Notes: generated by a model from the sequence alone, not told the origin. Numbered from the stretch's first letter, positions 53,361 through 62,953 are shown. The stretch is 64,000 bases of DNA from Albitalea sp966211955 (GCA_966211955.1 CBIHOF010000022.1:35835-99834); one strand, 5' to 3'. Made by a program: numbers and translations.

Positions 53361-55292
53361 ATGAAGACCCAGCCCATCATCCCCGCCGCCATCGAGCGTG
53401 ATGCCGCGGGCGTTCCGTTCTCGGCGATGTACGGGGATGCCTACCACCCGGCCGCCGGCGCGCTGCAGCAGGCGCAGCATGTTTTCCTCGCGGGCAATGT
53501 CCTGCCCGACCGGTGGCGCGGGCGCGAGCGCTTCGTCGTGCTGGAAACCGGCTTCGGCCTGGGCAACAACTTCCTCGCGACCTGGGATGCATGGCAGCGC
53601 GATGGCAAGCCTTGCCGGCTAAGCTTCATCTCGATCGAGCAGCATCCGCTCACGCGGGCCGACATGGCGGCGATGCCACGCGATCCGTCGCTGGCCAATC
53701 TCGCCCGGCAACTCGTCGATGCCTGGCCCCCCCTCACGCCAAACCTCCACCGGCTGTCCTTCGACGATGACCAGGTGCAGCTCCTGCTGTGCCTGGGCGA
53801 CGCTGCCGCCTGGCTGCCCGAGATCGTCGCCCGCGTCGATGCCTTCTACCTCGACGGCTTCACGCCTTCGAAGAATCCCCAGATGTGGCAACTGCGCCTG
53901 TTCAAGGCCATGGGCCGCATGGCCGCGCCCGGCGCGACGGCGGCGACCTGGTCGACGGCGCGGGCGGTGAAGGACGGGCTGCGAACGGCAGGCTTCGAAG
54001 TCGCGAAAGAGCAAGGCACCGGCGGCAAGTTCGAGATCACGGTGGCACGGCATGCACCGGCCTTCGTGCCCAAGGCGTCGGCGTCGCACCGCGATGCCAA
54101 TGGCCCGCAGCGCGGCCACGCCGTCATCATCGGCGCGGGGCTCGCCGGTTGTGCGAGCGCCTGGGCCTTGGCCCAGCAAGGCTGGACGAGCACCGTCATC
54201 GATGCACATGGCGCGCCGGCACAGGAGACCTCCGGCAACCCGGCCGGCCTCTTCCACGGCATCGTGAACCCGCAGGACGGCGCCCATGCGCGCTTCAATC
54301 GGGCCGCGGCACTGGAGGCGCAACGGGTGATCGGCGGCCTTCTGCGCGACGATCCGACGCTCGGGCAGATCACAGGCCTGCTTCGACTGGACGCCACGGG
54401 CAGCGACGCCGCCGCCATGCGCGCCGTGCTTGCCCAGTTGGGCTTGCCGACGGACTACGTTCAAGCGCTGGATGCGGAGCAGGCATCGACCCTGGCGGGA
54501 ATGACGCTGTCGAAACCCGCGTGGTTCTACCCCGGCGGCGGGTGGCTGCGGCCCGCGGCCTTGTGCCGCGCCTTCCTCGCGAAAGCAGCCGACCGCACCG
54601 CATTCGTCGGCAATACACGCGTCCATGCGCTGCGCCGGTTCGATGGCCAATGGCAGGTGCTCGGTGCCGACGGCCAGGTGCTCGCCTCGGGCGACGCCGT
54701 TGTCCTGGCAAACGGTGGTGATGCCATGCGATTGGCCGCAAGCGCCGCCTGGCCGATGCAGCGGGTGCGCGGGCAGATCAGCATCGCGCAGGCCACCAGC
54801 CTCACGCTGCCTCGCATCCCCATCGCCGGCTCTGGCTACTTGCTGCCGGCCATCGATGGCCGCGCGATCTTCGGCGCAACCACACAGCCGGACGACGCCG
54901 ACCCCGCTGTTCGCGAAGAGGACCACCGCCACAACCTGTCGCAGGCCGAGCGGCTGACCGGCGACCAAGCGTGGTCCCACCTGCTCATCGCCAGCCTCGT
55001 TGGTCGAGTCGGCTGGCGCTGGCAGACCGACGATCGCCTGCCGGTCATCGGCGGCGTCCCGCTGCCGACGAGCGAGCTCGAAAGTTCGCGCGTGGACCAG
55101 CCTCGATTCGTGGCGCGACAGCCCGGCCTCTTCGTCTTCACGGGGCTTGCGTCACGCGGCATCACCTGGTGCGCGCTCGGTGCGCAATTGCTCGCATCCT
55201 CGGTAACCGGTTCGCCCGCGCCCTTGGAAGCCAGCCTCATCGACGCGGTGGATGCCGCACGCTTCGCAAGCCGGCAGGCCCGCCGCGGCTGA
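53361..55292 (+). CDS. mnmC: Bifunctional tRNA wobble-uridine modification enzyme MnmC
   Basis: A 643-residue fusion enzyme that completes 5-methylaminomethyl-2-thiouridine at tRNA position 34. The N-terminal SAM-dependent methyltransferase (MnmC2; VVLETGFGLGNNFLATWDA, AFYLDGFTPSKNPQMW) spans about residues 1-235. The C-terminal FAD oxidase (MnmC1) begins VIIGAGLAGCASAWALAQQG near 255 and ends with GLASRGITWCALGAQLLA. Both halves are complete. It follows the efp terminator, so it probably has a separate promoter or some read-through. Confidence 0.95.
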   Translation: MKTQPIIPAAIERDAAGVPFSAMYGDAYHPAAGALQQAQHVFLAGNVLPDRWRGRERFVVLETGFGLGNNFLATWDAWQRDGKPCRLSFISIEQHPLTRADMAAMPRDPSLANLARQLVDAWPPLTPNLHRLSFDDDQVQLLLCLGDAAAWLPEIVARVDAFYLDGFTPSKNPQMWQLRLFKAMGRMAAPGATAATWSTARAVKDGLRTAGFEVAKEQGTGGKFEITVARHAPAFVPKASASHRDANGPQRGHAVIIGAGLAGCASAWALAQQGWTSTVIDAHGAPAQETSGNPAGLFHGIVNPQDGAHARFNRAAALEAQRVIGGLLRDDPTLGQITGLLRLDATGSDAAAMRAVLAQLGLPTDYVQALDAEQASTLAGMTLSKPAWFYPGGGWLRPAALCRAFLAKAADRTAFVGNTRVHALRRFDGQWQVLGADGQVLASGDAVVLANGGDAMRLAASAAWPMQRVRGQISIAQATSLTLPRIPIAGSGYLLPAIDGRAIFGATTQPDDADPAVREEDHRHNLSQAERLTGDQAWSHLLIASLVGRVGWRWQTDDRLPVIGGVPLPTSELESSRVDQPRFVARQPGLFVFTGLASRGITWCALGAQLLASSVTGSPAPLEASLIDAVDAARFASRQARRG

Positions 55293-56540
55293 TCAAGCGC
55301 GGGTCGTCTCGTCCCACCAGCGGCGGACGACCTCGTAGACACGCGGGTCGTTGAGCAGGCCCATGTGGCCAATGCCACGCAGCTCCTCGCGCTGCACATC
55401 GCCCGACAGCTGCGCGTCCGAGGCGCTCGACGGCATTACCAGGCCGTCGCCGAGCAAGGCCCCCATCATCGCGGCGGCCATGCCGGCTTCGCCATCGGCG
55501 AGGTGGCCGGCGAGCAGGCGCACCGGCACGGACACCGGCACCGGCACCGAGGCAGAGGAAGCCTTCGCCCCCAGGCCGTGTCGCAGGTCCTTGATGCCGC
55601 GGCTGCGGGCGTTGGCGATGGCCGCGAGCGGCTGTGTCACGTTCGACAGCTTGAGCGCCATCGACGCAAGGTGACCGAGCCGCTCCAGCGGCGCGCCCTG
55701 GTGCGGCGTACCAAGGCAGATGAGTACCGACACGCTCGCCAGCCACGGCGCGCCATCGGCTAGCGCCTGGTCGCAGGCGCTGCGTGTAACCAGGCCGCCC
55801 ATGCTGTGGCCGATCAATGCGACCTCCGTGACCTGCGGCGCCGCAGCGAGCAGCGCCTCGAGCTTTTGTGCAAGGTCCTCCGCGTTCTGTGCCACGGCGC
55901 GGCCGGTGTTGTAGCGCACATAGAGCGCGCTCACGCCGCGCTCGGCTGCGAGCCGATCGCCGTAGGAGCCAGCGTCCACGCCATCGGTGCTGCGCCGGAA
56001 CCAGCTGTGCTCATCGCACGCCAGGCCATGGATGAAGATGCACACCCGCGGCTGCAGGGCGCTTGAGAATTCGGCAGTGAGCTGGACGGGGTCCCCGTCC
56101 GCATGGAAATCAAGTTCGAAGGCGAGCCCGCTGCCCTCACGCGCGAGGTGATCGCCGAAGACGCCGTTCAGGGCGCTGCGCACGGCCTGTTCGTTCGGGC
56201 CGATTTCTCGCCCCGACCGATTGGCGGCGGACTCCGCCACGCCGGCCAGCCCGAGTGCCGCGGCACCGCCCGCACGTACGCCGGCATAGACGGTGTCGGT
56301 GATCGCATCATGGACGCCTTGCACGGCGCGCGCCGGCAAGGACACGCCAGGCACCTGCTTCAAGGCATCGAAGGTCTTGCCCGCGATGGCGTGGTGCATC
56401 TCCTGCACCCGCGTCGTGGCGGCGTGAAAACCCGACTTCAGCGTTGGTGCATACGCATCGGGCGGCGCTCCAGTCGAGCGCTTGGGCGGGGTTTTCGGGG
56501 GCTTGGTCGGGGCATCATGCCGCTTCGAGGTGGGCGGCAT
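55293..56540 (-). CDS. Alpha/beta hydrolase, lipase/PGAP1-like
   Basis: A 415-residue hydrolase. About 150 N-terminal residues rich in Ala and Gly precede the fold, which starts VCIFIHGLACDEHSWF (oxyanion segment) and has the nucleophile elbow IGHSMGGLVTRSA; the catalytic His is probably in GIGHMGLLNDP. It resembles PGAP1-like esterases and lipases. No signal peptide is seen, so it is probably cytoplasmic or granule-associated. Substrate unknown. Confidence 0.8.
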   Translation of the reverse strand: MPPTSKRHDAPTKPPKTPPKRSTGAPPDAYAPTLKSGFHAATTRVQEMHHAIAGKTFDALKQVPGVSLPARAVQGVHDAITDTVYAGVRAGGAAALGLAGVAESAANRSGREIGPNEQAVRSALNGVFGDHLAREGSGLAFELDFHADGDPVQLTAEFSSALQPRVCIFIHGLACDEHSWFRRSTDGVDAGSYGDRLAAERGVSALYVRYNTGRAVAQNAEDLAQKLEALLAAAPQVTEVALIGHSMGGLVTRSACDQALADGAPWLASVSVLICLGTPHQGAPLERLGHLASMALKLSNVTQPLAAIANARSRGIKDLRHGLGAKASSASVPVPVSVPVRLLAGHLADGEAGMAAAMMGALLGDGLVMPSSASDAQLSGDVQREELRGIGHMGLLNDPRVYEVVRRWWDETTRA

Positions 56541-56549
56541 GCTGCGCTC

Positions 56550-56744
56550 TCACGGATTGGGTTGGGTGTCGGCCGGGCCCGTGCCGTTGTCGGCGGGCAG
56601 CCCGTCCTGTGCAGCGTCTTCGGGCTGGTCACCCGTGCCGCTGCCAGTCTTGCGAGCAGCTTTTTCCTGCAGCTTCTCTTCCTTTTTCTTCTTCTTGGCC
56701 AGTTCACGCTGGCGCTTTTCGAACGAGTAGTTGGGCTTGGCCAT
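56550..56744 (-). CDS. Small highly charged hypothetical protein
   Basis: A 64-residue protein with a strongly basic first half (MAKPNYSFEKRQRELAKKKK) that should form a helix, and a Gly/Asp/Pro-rich tail. Homologues of this type are widespread in Burkholderiales, but no function is known to me. It precedes the hydrolase gene on the same strand with a 9-bp gap. Confidence 0.7.
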   Translation of the reverse strand: MAKPNYSFEKRQRELAKKKKKEEKLQEKAARKTGSGTGDQPEDAAQDGLPADNGTGPADTQPNP

Positions 56745-56826
56745 GGGCCGTCCTTCATCAGTTGCCGACCCCCCGAGGTTACGCCCATTTTGGCGCGAGG
56801 AACCGGCTGGGCCGTTCGGCCCGGGA

Positions 56827-57492
56827 TCAGAAGCTCAGGGTCTTCACGCCCTGCGCCGTGCCGAGCAGGCACACCGCCGCACGATTGCGCGCGAAGATGC
56901 CCACGCTCACCACGCCCGGCCATTGGTTGATGTCGCGCTCCATCGCGGCCGGGTCGCTGATGGACAAGCCGCGCACGTCGAGGATGTGCCCACCGTTGTC
57001 GGTGACCACGCCGGCCCGCAGCACCGGCTCGCCACCCAGCGCACGGAGCTTGCGCGCGATCTGCGAGGCCGCCATCGGTATCACCTCCACCGGCAGCGGA
57101 AACTTGCCGAGCGTCGCGACGAGCTTGGATTCATCGGCGATGCAGATGAAGCGATCGGCGATGTCGGCCACGATCTTCTCCCGCGTGAGCGCGGCGCCAC
57201 CGCCCTTGATCATGTTGCCCGCGTGGTCGATCTCATCGGCGCCGTCCACATAGACCGGGATGCGATCGACCGTGTTGCTGTCGAGCACCGCGATGCCGTG
57301 GGCGCGCAGCCGTTCGGTGCTGCGCTCGCTGCTCGACACGGCGCCTTTGATGCGGTCCTTCATCGTGGCCAGCGCGTCGATGAAGCAGTTGACGGTGGAG
57401 CCGGTGCCCACGCCCACGATGCTGCCGGGCACCACGTATTCGAGGGCCGCCTGGCCGACCAGCGCTTTCAACTCGTCCTGGGTCATGTTCAT
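56827..57492 (-). CDS. rpiA: Ribose-5-phosphate isomerase A
   Basis: A 221-residue isomerase interconverting ribose-5-phosphate and ribulose-5-phosphate in the pentose phosphate pathway. Family motifs are complete: VGVGTGSTVNCFIDAL, YVDGADEIDHAGNMIKGGGA and LTREKIVAD with the catalytic Asp, Glu and Lys. The start at 57492 (MNMTQDELK) has GGTGG upstream; 57486 is an alternative. A GATAAT -10-like element is at 57523-57518 on the minus strand. Divergent from pyrD. Confidence 0.96.
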   Translation of the reverse strand: MNMTQDELKALVGQAALEYVVPGSIVGVGTGSTVNCFIDALATMKDRIKGAVSSSERSTERLRAHGIAVLDSNTVDRIPVYVDGADEIDHAGNMIKGGGAALTREKIVADIADRFICIADESKLVATLGKFPLPVEVIPMAASQIARKLRALGGEPVLRAGVVTDNGGHILDVRGLSISDPAAMERDINQWPGVVSVGIFARNRAAVCLLGTAQGVKTLSF

Positions 57493-57546
57493 CCACCGCG
57501 TTTGAGACAATCCGCGGATTATCCCCAGTCGCAACGCCTGCGCTCC

Positions 57547-58587
57547 ATGGCCCTCGTCCCCTACGCCCTCGCCCGCCCGTTTCTCTTCGGCCTCGACCCG
57601 GAGTCCGCGCACGAACTGACCCTCGGCACACTCGCACGCATCCAGCACACGCCGCTGATCTGCACGGTGCAGCAGACGCGGGTGAACGACCCGGTCACCT
57701 TGGCTGGCATCAAGTTTCCGAACCGCCTGGGCCTGGCCGCGGGCCTCGACAAGAACGGCCGCTGCATCGACGGCCTGGGGGCCATGGGCTTCGGCTTCAT
57801 CGAGGTGGGCACGGTGACGCCCAAGGGCCAGCCCGGCAACCCGAAGCCGCGCATGTTTCGCCTGCCCGATGCCAACGCGCTCATCAACCGGCTGGGCTTC
57901 AACAACGAAGGGCTTGCCGCCTTCATCGCCAACGTGAAGCGCGCACGCTTTCGCGAAAGCGGCGGCATCCTGGGCTTGAACATCGGCAAGAACGCGACGA
58001 CGCCGATCGAGAACGCGGTGGACGACTATCTCACCTGCCTGGACGGCGTCTATCCGCATGCCGACTACGTGACGGTGAACATCTCGTCGCCCAACACGAA
58101 GAACCTGCGGGCGCTGCAGTCCGACGAAGCGCTGGACGCATTGCTCTCGGCGTTGAGCGAGCGCGACGAAAAGCTCGCACGCCAACACGGCCGGCGGGTG
58201 CCGCTGTTCCTGAAGATCGCGCCCGACCTCGACGAGACGCAGGTCGACGTGATCGCCGCCACCTTCGCCAAGAGCGGCATGACGGGCCTCGTCGCCACCA
58301 ACACCACCATCTCGCGCGAGGCGGTCAAGCACCTGCCGCACGGCGAAGAAGCGGGCGGCCTGAGCGGCGCGCCGGTGTTCGAGGCATCCAACCGCGTCAT
58401 CCGCCAACTGCGCTCGCGCCTGCCCAAAGCCACGCCCATCATCGGCGTGGGGGGCGTGATGTCGGGTGCCGACGCGAAGGCCAAGCTCGCCGCCGGCGCC
58501 GACCTGGTGCAGGTCTACACCGGCTTCATCTACCGCGGCCCGCCGCTGGTGACCGAAGCCGCGCAAGCCATGGCCGCGCGCGGCTGA
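57547..58587 (+). CDS. pyrD: Quinone-dependent dihydroorotate dehydrogenase (class 2)
   Basis: A 346-residue FMN enzyme that oxidises dihydroorotate to orotate with quinone as acceptor. The N-terminal amphipathic membrane-binding helix (MALVPYALARPFLFGLDPES) marks class 2. Flavin and substrate motifs GLAAGLDKNG, FIEVGTVTPKGQPGNPKPR and NISSPNTKNLR (catalytic Ser) are intact, ending in YTGFIYRGPPLV. The helicase gene begins only 4 bp downstream. Confidence 0.97.
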   Translation: MALVPYALARPFLFGLDPESAHELTLGTLARIQHTPLICTVQQTRVNDPVTLAGIKFPNRLGLAAGLDKNGRCIDGLGAMGFGFIEVGTVTPKGQPGNPKPRMFRLPDANALINRLGFNNEGLAAFIANVKRARFRESGGILGLNIGKNATTPIENAVDDYLTCLDGVYPHADYVTVNISSPNTKNLRALQSDEALDALLSALSERDEKLARQHGRRVPLFLKIAPDLDETQVDVIAATFAKSGMTGLVATNTTISREAVKHLPHGEEAGGLSGAPVFEASNRVIRQLRSRLPKATPIIGVGGVMSGADAKAKLAAGADLVQVYTGFIYRGPPLVTEAAQAMAARG

Positions 58588-58591
58588 CACC

Positions 58592-60562
58592 ATGGAGCCG
58601 ACGCCGGAGCAGCAGGACATCCTCGGCAGCGACGAGAACACGCTGATCGTCGCGGCCAATGCCGGCGCGGCCAAGACCACCACCCTCGCCTTTCGCATCC
58701 GCGAGGGGCTCAGGCGCGGCATCGTCCCCTCGCGCATCCTCTCGCTCACTTTCACCGAGCCCGCGCGGCTGGCGCTGCGCGGTGCGCTCATCAAGGTCGG
58801 CGTGCCGGCGTCGGTGTGCAACACGCTGTGGATCCAGACCTTCGATGACCTGAGCGCCCACGTGCTGCGCAAGCTCGAAGGCGAGCGGCCGGACGAGGCT
58901 GTGCCCTTCCTGGCGGAACCCGAAGCGCTGGCCCCGCACGTGTGGGAAGCCGTGGAATCGGTGCGAGCCATGCAAGAGCGCGCCTGGGACGACGACTTGC
59001 TGCTGCCCGCCGAGACGCATGCCGACAGCGGCTTCGTCGAGCGCTTCCTGAGGCAGCGTTCGCGAATCGCCGGCCAGCTTGCGCTGGACCGTGCGCTGTG
59101 GGACGGCGCGGCGCTCGACGGCGACCTCGCGATCTCTCTGAACGCCGACTACACCTTGCTTCGGGTGCAGCGGCATTACGACTCGCTGCGACAACCGGCA
59201 GGCACCGATCGCCCGCGCTTTCGCGGCCCGCATGACGCCACCTACGACCTCGCGCGGCTGCTGGCCGACCCTGACTCCGCCATCCAGGCCGACGACCTCG
59301 CGGGCTGGCCGGCCCGCACCGAGGCGGTCATGGTGGACGAGATGCACGACATGAACCGTGCGATGTTCACCGTGCTGCAGGCGTTGCTGCGGTCGTCGCG
59401 CGTGTTCTTCTGCGGCGTGGGCGACGTCGACCAGGTCATCCACGAGGCGGACGGCGCGCAGCGCTACTTCATGGAGCAGGCCCTGGCGCTGGAGACATCG
59501 CGCACGGTCATCGAGCTGCCACTCACCCTCACCCACCGCTTCGGCCCGAAGGTGTCGTCGCTTGCCGGCCGATTCGCGGGCAAGGCTTATCGCTCGGTGC
59601 CCGACCTCGACAGCGAGGTGTCCTGCCTGCGCCATGGCGGCGCCAAGGATGCGTCCTGTCAGGCAGAGGTGGCATCGCTTGCTGCCAAATGGCGCAAGGA
59701 CGGCGGCAAGATGAGCGAGTTCGCGGTGGTTCTGCGGCACGCGGCGCAGTCTGTGCTCATCGAGAACACCTTGCTCGATGCCGACATTCCCTATGTCACC
59801 ACCGGCTTCGACAGCTACCTTCTTCGCCCGGAGGTGCTGCTCGTGCGCGGCCTCATGGCGATCGCGAACGGACGCTTCGACGCCATCGATGACCTCTCGA
59901 CGCGGCGGCGCGTCGTGCAGGAGATGGTCTTCTTCTGCAGCGTCACGCTCGACCACGACATCGACCAGGGCGAGTCCGCCGCGAGTCGCCTGCAAGAGGC
60001 CGTGCGACACGTGAGCCACGAGCCGTCCAACCTGCGGCCATTCTTCGATCACCAGGTGCTGAAGAATTCGCCGCCGCACATCGCCAGGCGCCTCCAGGCC
60101 GCCGTGCGCATTCTTCAGGAAGACGCCTCGCCGTCGGCCTTTGCACGCTTCCTCGATGCGCTGGAAATCACCGACTGGGCCCGTGAGACCTGGGTCGAGC
60201 GCCAGCGGCAGGAAGATGCGGTGACCCACCTCGACGGCCTGAAGCAGGCAGCACAGGCCTTCGCTTCGCCGCAAGATTTCTTCGCAAGCCTGAACGCCTC
60301 GGAGCTGAAACAGCACACGCTCAAGCGCCGCAGCAGCGCCTTCATCACCCTGGCCAGCATCCCGTCGGTCAAGGGCCTGGAGTTCGGCCATGTCGTCATG
60401 CCCTTCGTCGACGATGGCGCATTCCCGGCCAGGCTGGAAGACCAGGCGAGCGACGAGCGCGCCCTCTTCTACGTGGCGATGACGCGGGCTCGCGAGCGGC
60501 TGACGTTCGTGGCGCATCGCGACAACCCCAGCGCCTTCCTGCGCGAATTGCGGCTGGCCTGA
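58592..60562 (+). CDS. UvrD/Rep-like superfamily 1 helicase with atypical ATPase motifs
   Basis: A 656-residue SF1 helicase-like protein. Residues 4-8 (TPEQQ) give a Q motif. The Walker A is ANAGAAKTT at 22-30, with Ala in place of the second invariant Gly (GxGKT becomes GAAKT). Walker B is VMVDEMHDMN (D249, E250), with His for the usual Gln of DEFQD. Motif III GDVDQVIHEADGA, motif V SIPSVKGLEFGHVV and motif VI YVAMTRARERL are recognisable. Two insert domains are shorter than in UvrD. The ATPase may be altered or still active. The 4-bp gap to pyrD suggests co-transcription. Confidence 0.85.
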   Translation: MEPTPEQQDILGSDENTLIVAANAGAAKTTTLAFRIREGLRRGIVPSRILSLTFTEPARLALRGALIKVGVPASVCNTLWIQTFDDLSAHVLRKLEGERPDEAVPFLAEPEALAPHVWEAVESVRAMQERAWDDDLLLPAETHADSGFVERFLRQRSRIAGQLALDRALWDGAALDGDLAISLNADYTLLRVQRHYDSLRQPAGTDRPRFRGPHDATYDLARLLADPDSAIQADDLAGWPARTEAVMVDEMHDMNRAMFTVLQALLRSSRVFFCGVGDVDQVIHEADGAQRYFMEQALALETSRTVIELPLTLTHRFGPKVSSLAGRFAGKAYRSVPDLDSEVSCLRHGGAKDASCQAEVASLAAKWRKDGGKMSEFAVVLRHAAQSVLIENTLLDADIPYVTTGFDSYLLRPEVLLVRGLMAIANGRFDAIDDLSTRRRVVQEMVFFCSVTLDHDIDQGESAASRLQEAVRHVSHEPSNLRPFFDHQVLKNSPPHIARRLQAAVRILQEDASPSAFARFLDALEITDWARETWVERQRQEDAVTHLDGLKQAAQAFASPQDFFASLNASELKQHTLKRRSSAFITLASIPSVKGLEFGHVVMPFVDDGAFPARLEDQASDERALFYVAMTRARERLTFVAHRDNPSAFLRELRLA

Positions 60563-60592
60563 TCCCTTCCACCCCACGGCCGGGCATGGCGC

Positions 60593-61993
60593 TTGCCCAT
60601 CTCGGCCGTGCGAATCCAGTCGGTTCTACGCTCCTTCCTTGTCCTCGCGTTCGGCGTCCTCCTGATCAGCGGCTGCCGCAGCCTGCCGGCCATACATCCG
60701 GACATGGCACCGGTGACGAAGAACCAGGTCCAGGTCGAAGGCAGCAAGGGGCCGCTGTCGGCTGCGCGCAGCAAGGCCATACTCGACGATCTTCAACGGC
60801 GCTCGCCCGACACCAACATCTTCGATCGCCACCTCGCGCTCGAACAGGCGATGGTGGACAGCCCGCTCGTGGCCGGCAACAAGGTCACCTTGCTGCAGAA
60901 CGGCCCGGCCACCTACAAGGCGATGCTCGCCGCGATCGCCGAGGCGAAGAGCCATGTGCACCTGGAAACCTACATCCTCGAAGACGACGAGATCGGCCGT
61001 GAGTTTGCGCAGGCACTCATCGCCCGGCAGCGGCAAGGCGTGTCCGTGGCGTTGATCTACGACGCGGTCGGCACCTTGGGCACACCGGCGGAGTTCTTCA
61101 AGACGCTCAACGAGGCGGGCGTGCAGACAGTTCAGTTCAATCCCGTCAATCCGCTCAACGCTCGCGCAGGCTGGAACGTCAACCAGCGCGATCATCGCAA
61201 GCTGCTGGTGGTGGACGGGCGCACCGCCTTCCTGGGCGGCATCAACATCAGTGGTGTCTACTCCGGCGGCTCGATGAAATCGGCCCCGCGCCAGGGCAAC
61301 AAGCTGCCCTGGCGCGACACGCACGTGCAGATCGAGGGGCCCGTCGTCGCCGAGTACCAGAAGATCTTCCTCGACACATGGAATCGGCAGAAAGGCCCGG
61401 CGCTGGCGCAGCTCGAGTACTTCCCGCCGCTCGCGCCGCGCGGCAAGGAGATCGTGCGAGCCATCGCCGGCTCGCCAGACGAACCCTACAGCGCCATCTA
61501 CGCGACGCTCATCTCTGCCATCGGCAACGCCGAGACGGAGATCTTGCTGACCAACGCCTACTTCGCCCCGGATCCGCAGCTGCGCGCGGCGCTCGCCGAT
61601 GCCGTCAAGCGAGGTGTGACGGTCAAGCTCATCCTCCCGAGCAAGACCGATTCCGGCCTGATCTTCAATGCCGGCCGCAGCTACTACGACGAGATGCTGC
61701 GCGCCGGCATCCAGATCTACGAGCGGCGCGACGCGCTGCTGCATTCGAAGACGGCAGTGATCGACGGCGTGTGGTCCACCATCGGTTCCACCAATCTCGA
61801 TTGGCGAAGCTTCCTGCACAATCAGGAGATCAACGCGGTGGTACTGAGCCCCGATTTCGCGGCGCAGATGAAAGCGGTGTTTGAGCGCGACCTCGCGGCC
61901 TCCGACGCGATCACGCTGGAAGCCTGGGAACACCGGCCGCTCGGGTCGCGACTCAAGGAAGGGCTGGCACGCATGTGGGAGTACTGGCTTTGA
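60593..61993 (+). CDS. Phospholipase D/cardiolipin synthase-like lipoprotein
   Basis: A 466-residue member of the phospholipase D superfamily with two HKD motifs: DHRKLLVVDGRTAFLGG and HSKTAVIDGVWSTIGSTNLD. Between them are the usual cardiolipin-synthase-type spacing and hydrophobic strands. The N-terminus is a lipoprotein leader (FLVLAFGVLLISGC), so the protein may face the periplasm from the membrane rather than being integral like classical ClsA. The start is uncertain: TTG at 60593 or GTG at 60608, neither with a strong ribosome site. Its stop overlaps the next start. Confidence 0.85.
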   Translation: MPISAVRIQSVLRSFLVLAFGVLLISGCRSLPAIHPDMAPVTKNQVQVEGSKGPLSAARSKAILDDLQRRSPDTNIFDRHLALEQAMVDSPLVAGNKVTLLQNGPATYKAMLAAIAEAKSHVHLETYILEDDEIGREFAQALIARQRQGVSVALIYDAVGTLGTPAEFFKTLNEAGVQTVQFNPVNPLNARAGWNVNQRDHRKLLVVDGRTAFLGGINISGVYSGGSMKSAPRQGNKLPWRDTHVQIEGPVVAEYQKIFLDTWNRQKGPALAQLEYFPPLAPRGKEIVRAIAGSPDEPYSAIYATLISAIGNAETEILLTNAYFAPDPQLRAALADAVKRGVTVKLILPSKTDSGLIFNAGRSYYDEMLRAGIQIYERRDALLHSKTAVIDGVWSTIGSTNLDWRSFLHNQEINAVVLSPDFAAQMKAVFERDLAASDAITLEAWEHRPLGSRLKEGLARMWEYWL

Positions 61994-62904
61994 TGCTGCA
62001 GCGCAGCGCGGGAACCGCGAAGTCGCCGTCAGGGCGCACGGCAATGCGCCACGCCGTTGCCCGTTGGGTCGCTGCCTGCGTCACCGCATGGTGCGCCGCC
62101 ACGGCGATGGCTGGCCCCGTGGAAACGCTTCGCGCCAAGCATGCCAGCCTGGGCCCGCAGCTCGCGAGCAATGCCTTTCACCAGCCGCTCGTGCTGGAGT
62201 CCACCCAGGCCTCGGGCGACCTGCAGGGTGATGTGTACGCGGTGGTGGCGCATCCGTTCAACACCGTGGAGCACGCACTGCAAGGCATGAACGTCTGGTG
62301 CGACATCCTGATCCTTCACCTCAATGTCAAGCAATGCAAAGGGTCGGGCAGCAACCTCGACCTGAGCGTCGGCAAGAAGTTCGACCAGCCGGCCGCCGAT
62401 GCGTACCAGGTGAGCTTCGCGTACCAGCTCGCGGCGGCCACGCCTGACTACTTGCGCGTGCAGCTGAGCGCGAAGGACGGGCCGCTGGGCACGAGCAACT
62501 ACCGCATCCTGCTGGAGGCGACGCCGATCGATTCAGGGCATTCGTTCATCCACATGTCGTATGCGTATGCGTCCGGCTTCGCGGCGCGCATGGCCATGCA
62601 GGCGTACCTCGCCACCGTGGGCCGGAGCAAGGTCGGATTCAGTGTCGTCGGAAAGCAGTCCAACGGCAGCCCGGAGTACGTGGGCAGCGTGCGCGGCGTG
62701 ATCGAGCGCAACACGATGCGCTACTACCTGGCGATCGACGCCTACCTCGACTCCCTGTCGCTGCCGCCCGCGCAGCAACAGGAAAAGCGGCTTCGCGACT
62801 GGTATGGCGCCACGGAGCGCTACCGCCAGCAGCTGCACGAGATGGAAGAAGCCGACTACATGGCGATGAAGCGCAAGGAGATTGCGCGGCAGCAGGCGTC
62901 GTAG
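61993..62904 (+). CDS. Exported protein of unknown family coupled to the PLD lipoprotein
   Basis: A protein of up to 303 residues. From an internal ATG at 62044 a good signal peptide is read (MRHAVARWVAACVTAWC, cleavage after AMA). The mature part has VYAVVAHPFNTVEHALQGMN, NVWCDILILHLNVKQC (two Cys that could form a disulfide) and a C-terminal Arg/Glu-rich helix. I do not recognise the family; the first part recalls small START/SRPBCC-like lipid-binding domains, but this is weak. ATG at 61993 overlaps the phospholipase stop (TGATG), implying coupling, although 62044 is the better signal-peptide start. Confidence 0.7.
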   Translation: MLQRSAGTAKSPSGRTAMRHAVARWVAACVTAWCAATAMAGPVETLRAKHASLGPQLASNAFHQPLVLESTQASGDLQGDVYAVVAHPFNTVEHALQGMNVWCDILILHLNVKQCKGSGSNLDLSVGKKFDQPAADAYQVSFAYQLAAATPDYLRVQLSAKDGPLGTSNYRILLEATPIDSGHSFIHMSYAYASGFAARMAMQAYLATVGRSKVGFSVVGKQSNGSPEYVGSVRGVIERNTMRYYLAIDAYLDSLSLPPAQQQEKRLRDWYGATERYRQQLHEMEEADYMAMKRKEIARQQAS

Positions 62905-62953
62905 GCGACGCCTGCTTCGCTTCGTTCAACGAACGAGGTTCAGGGGATGAGGT

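Noticed and set aside
58526..60577. 683-codon minus-strand frame opposite the helicase gene
   Set aside because: Antisense mirror with no domain; the plus strand has all helicase motifs.
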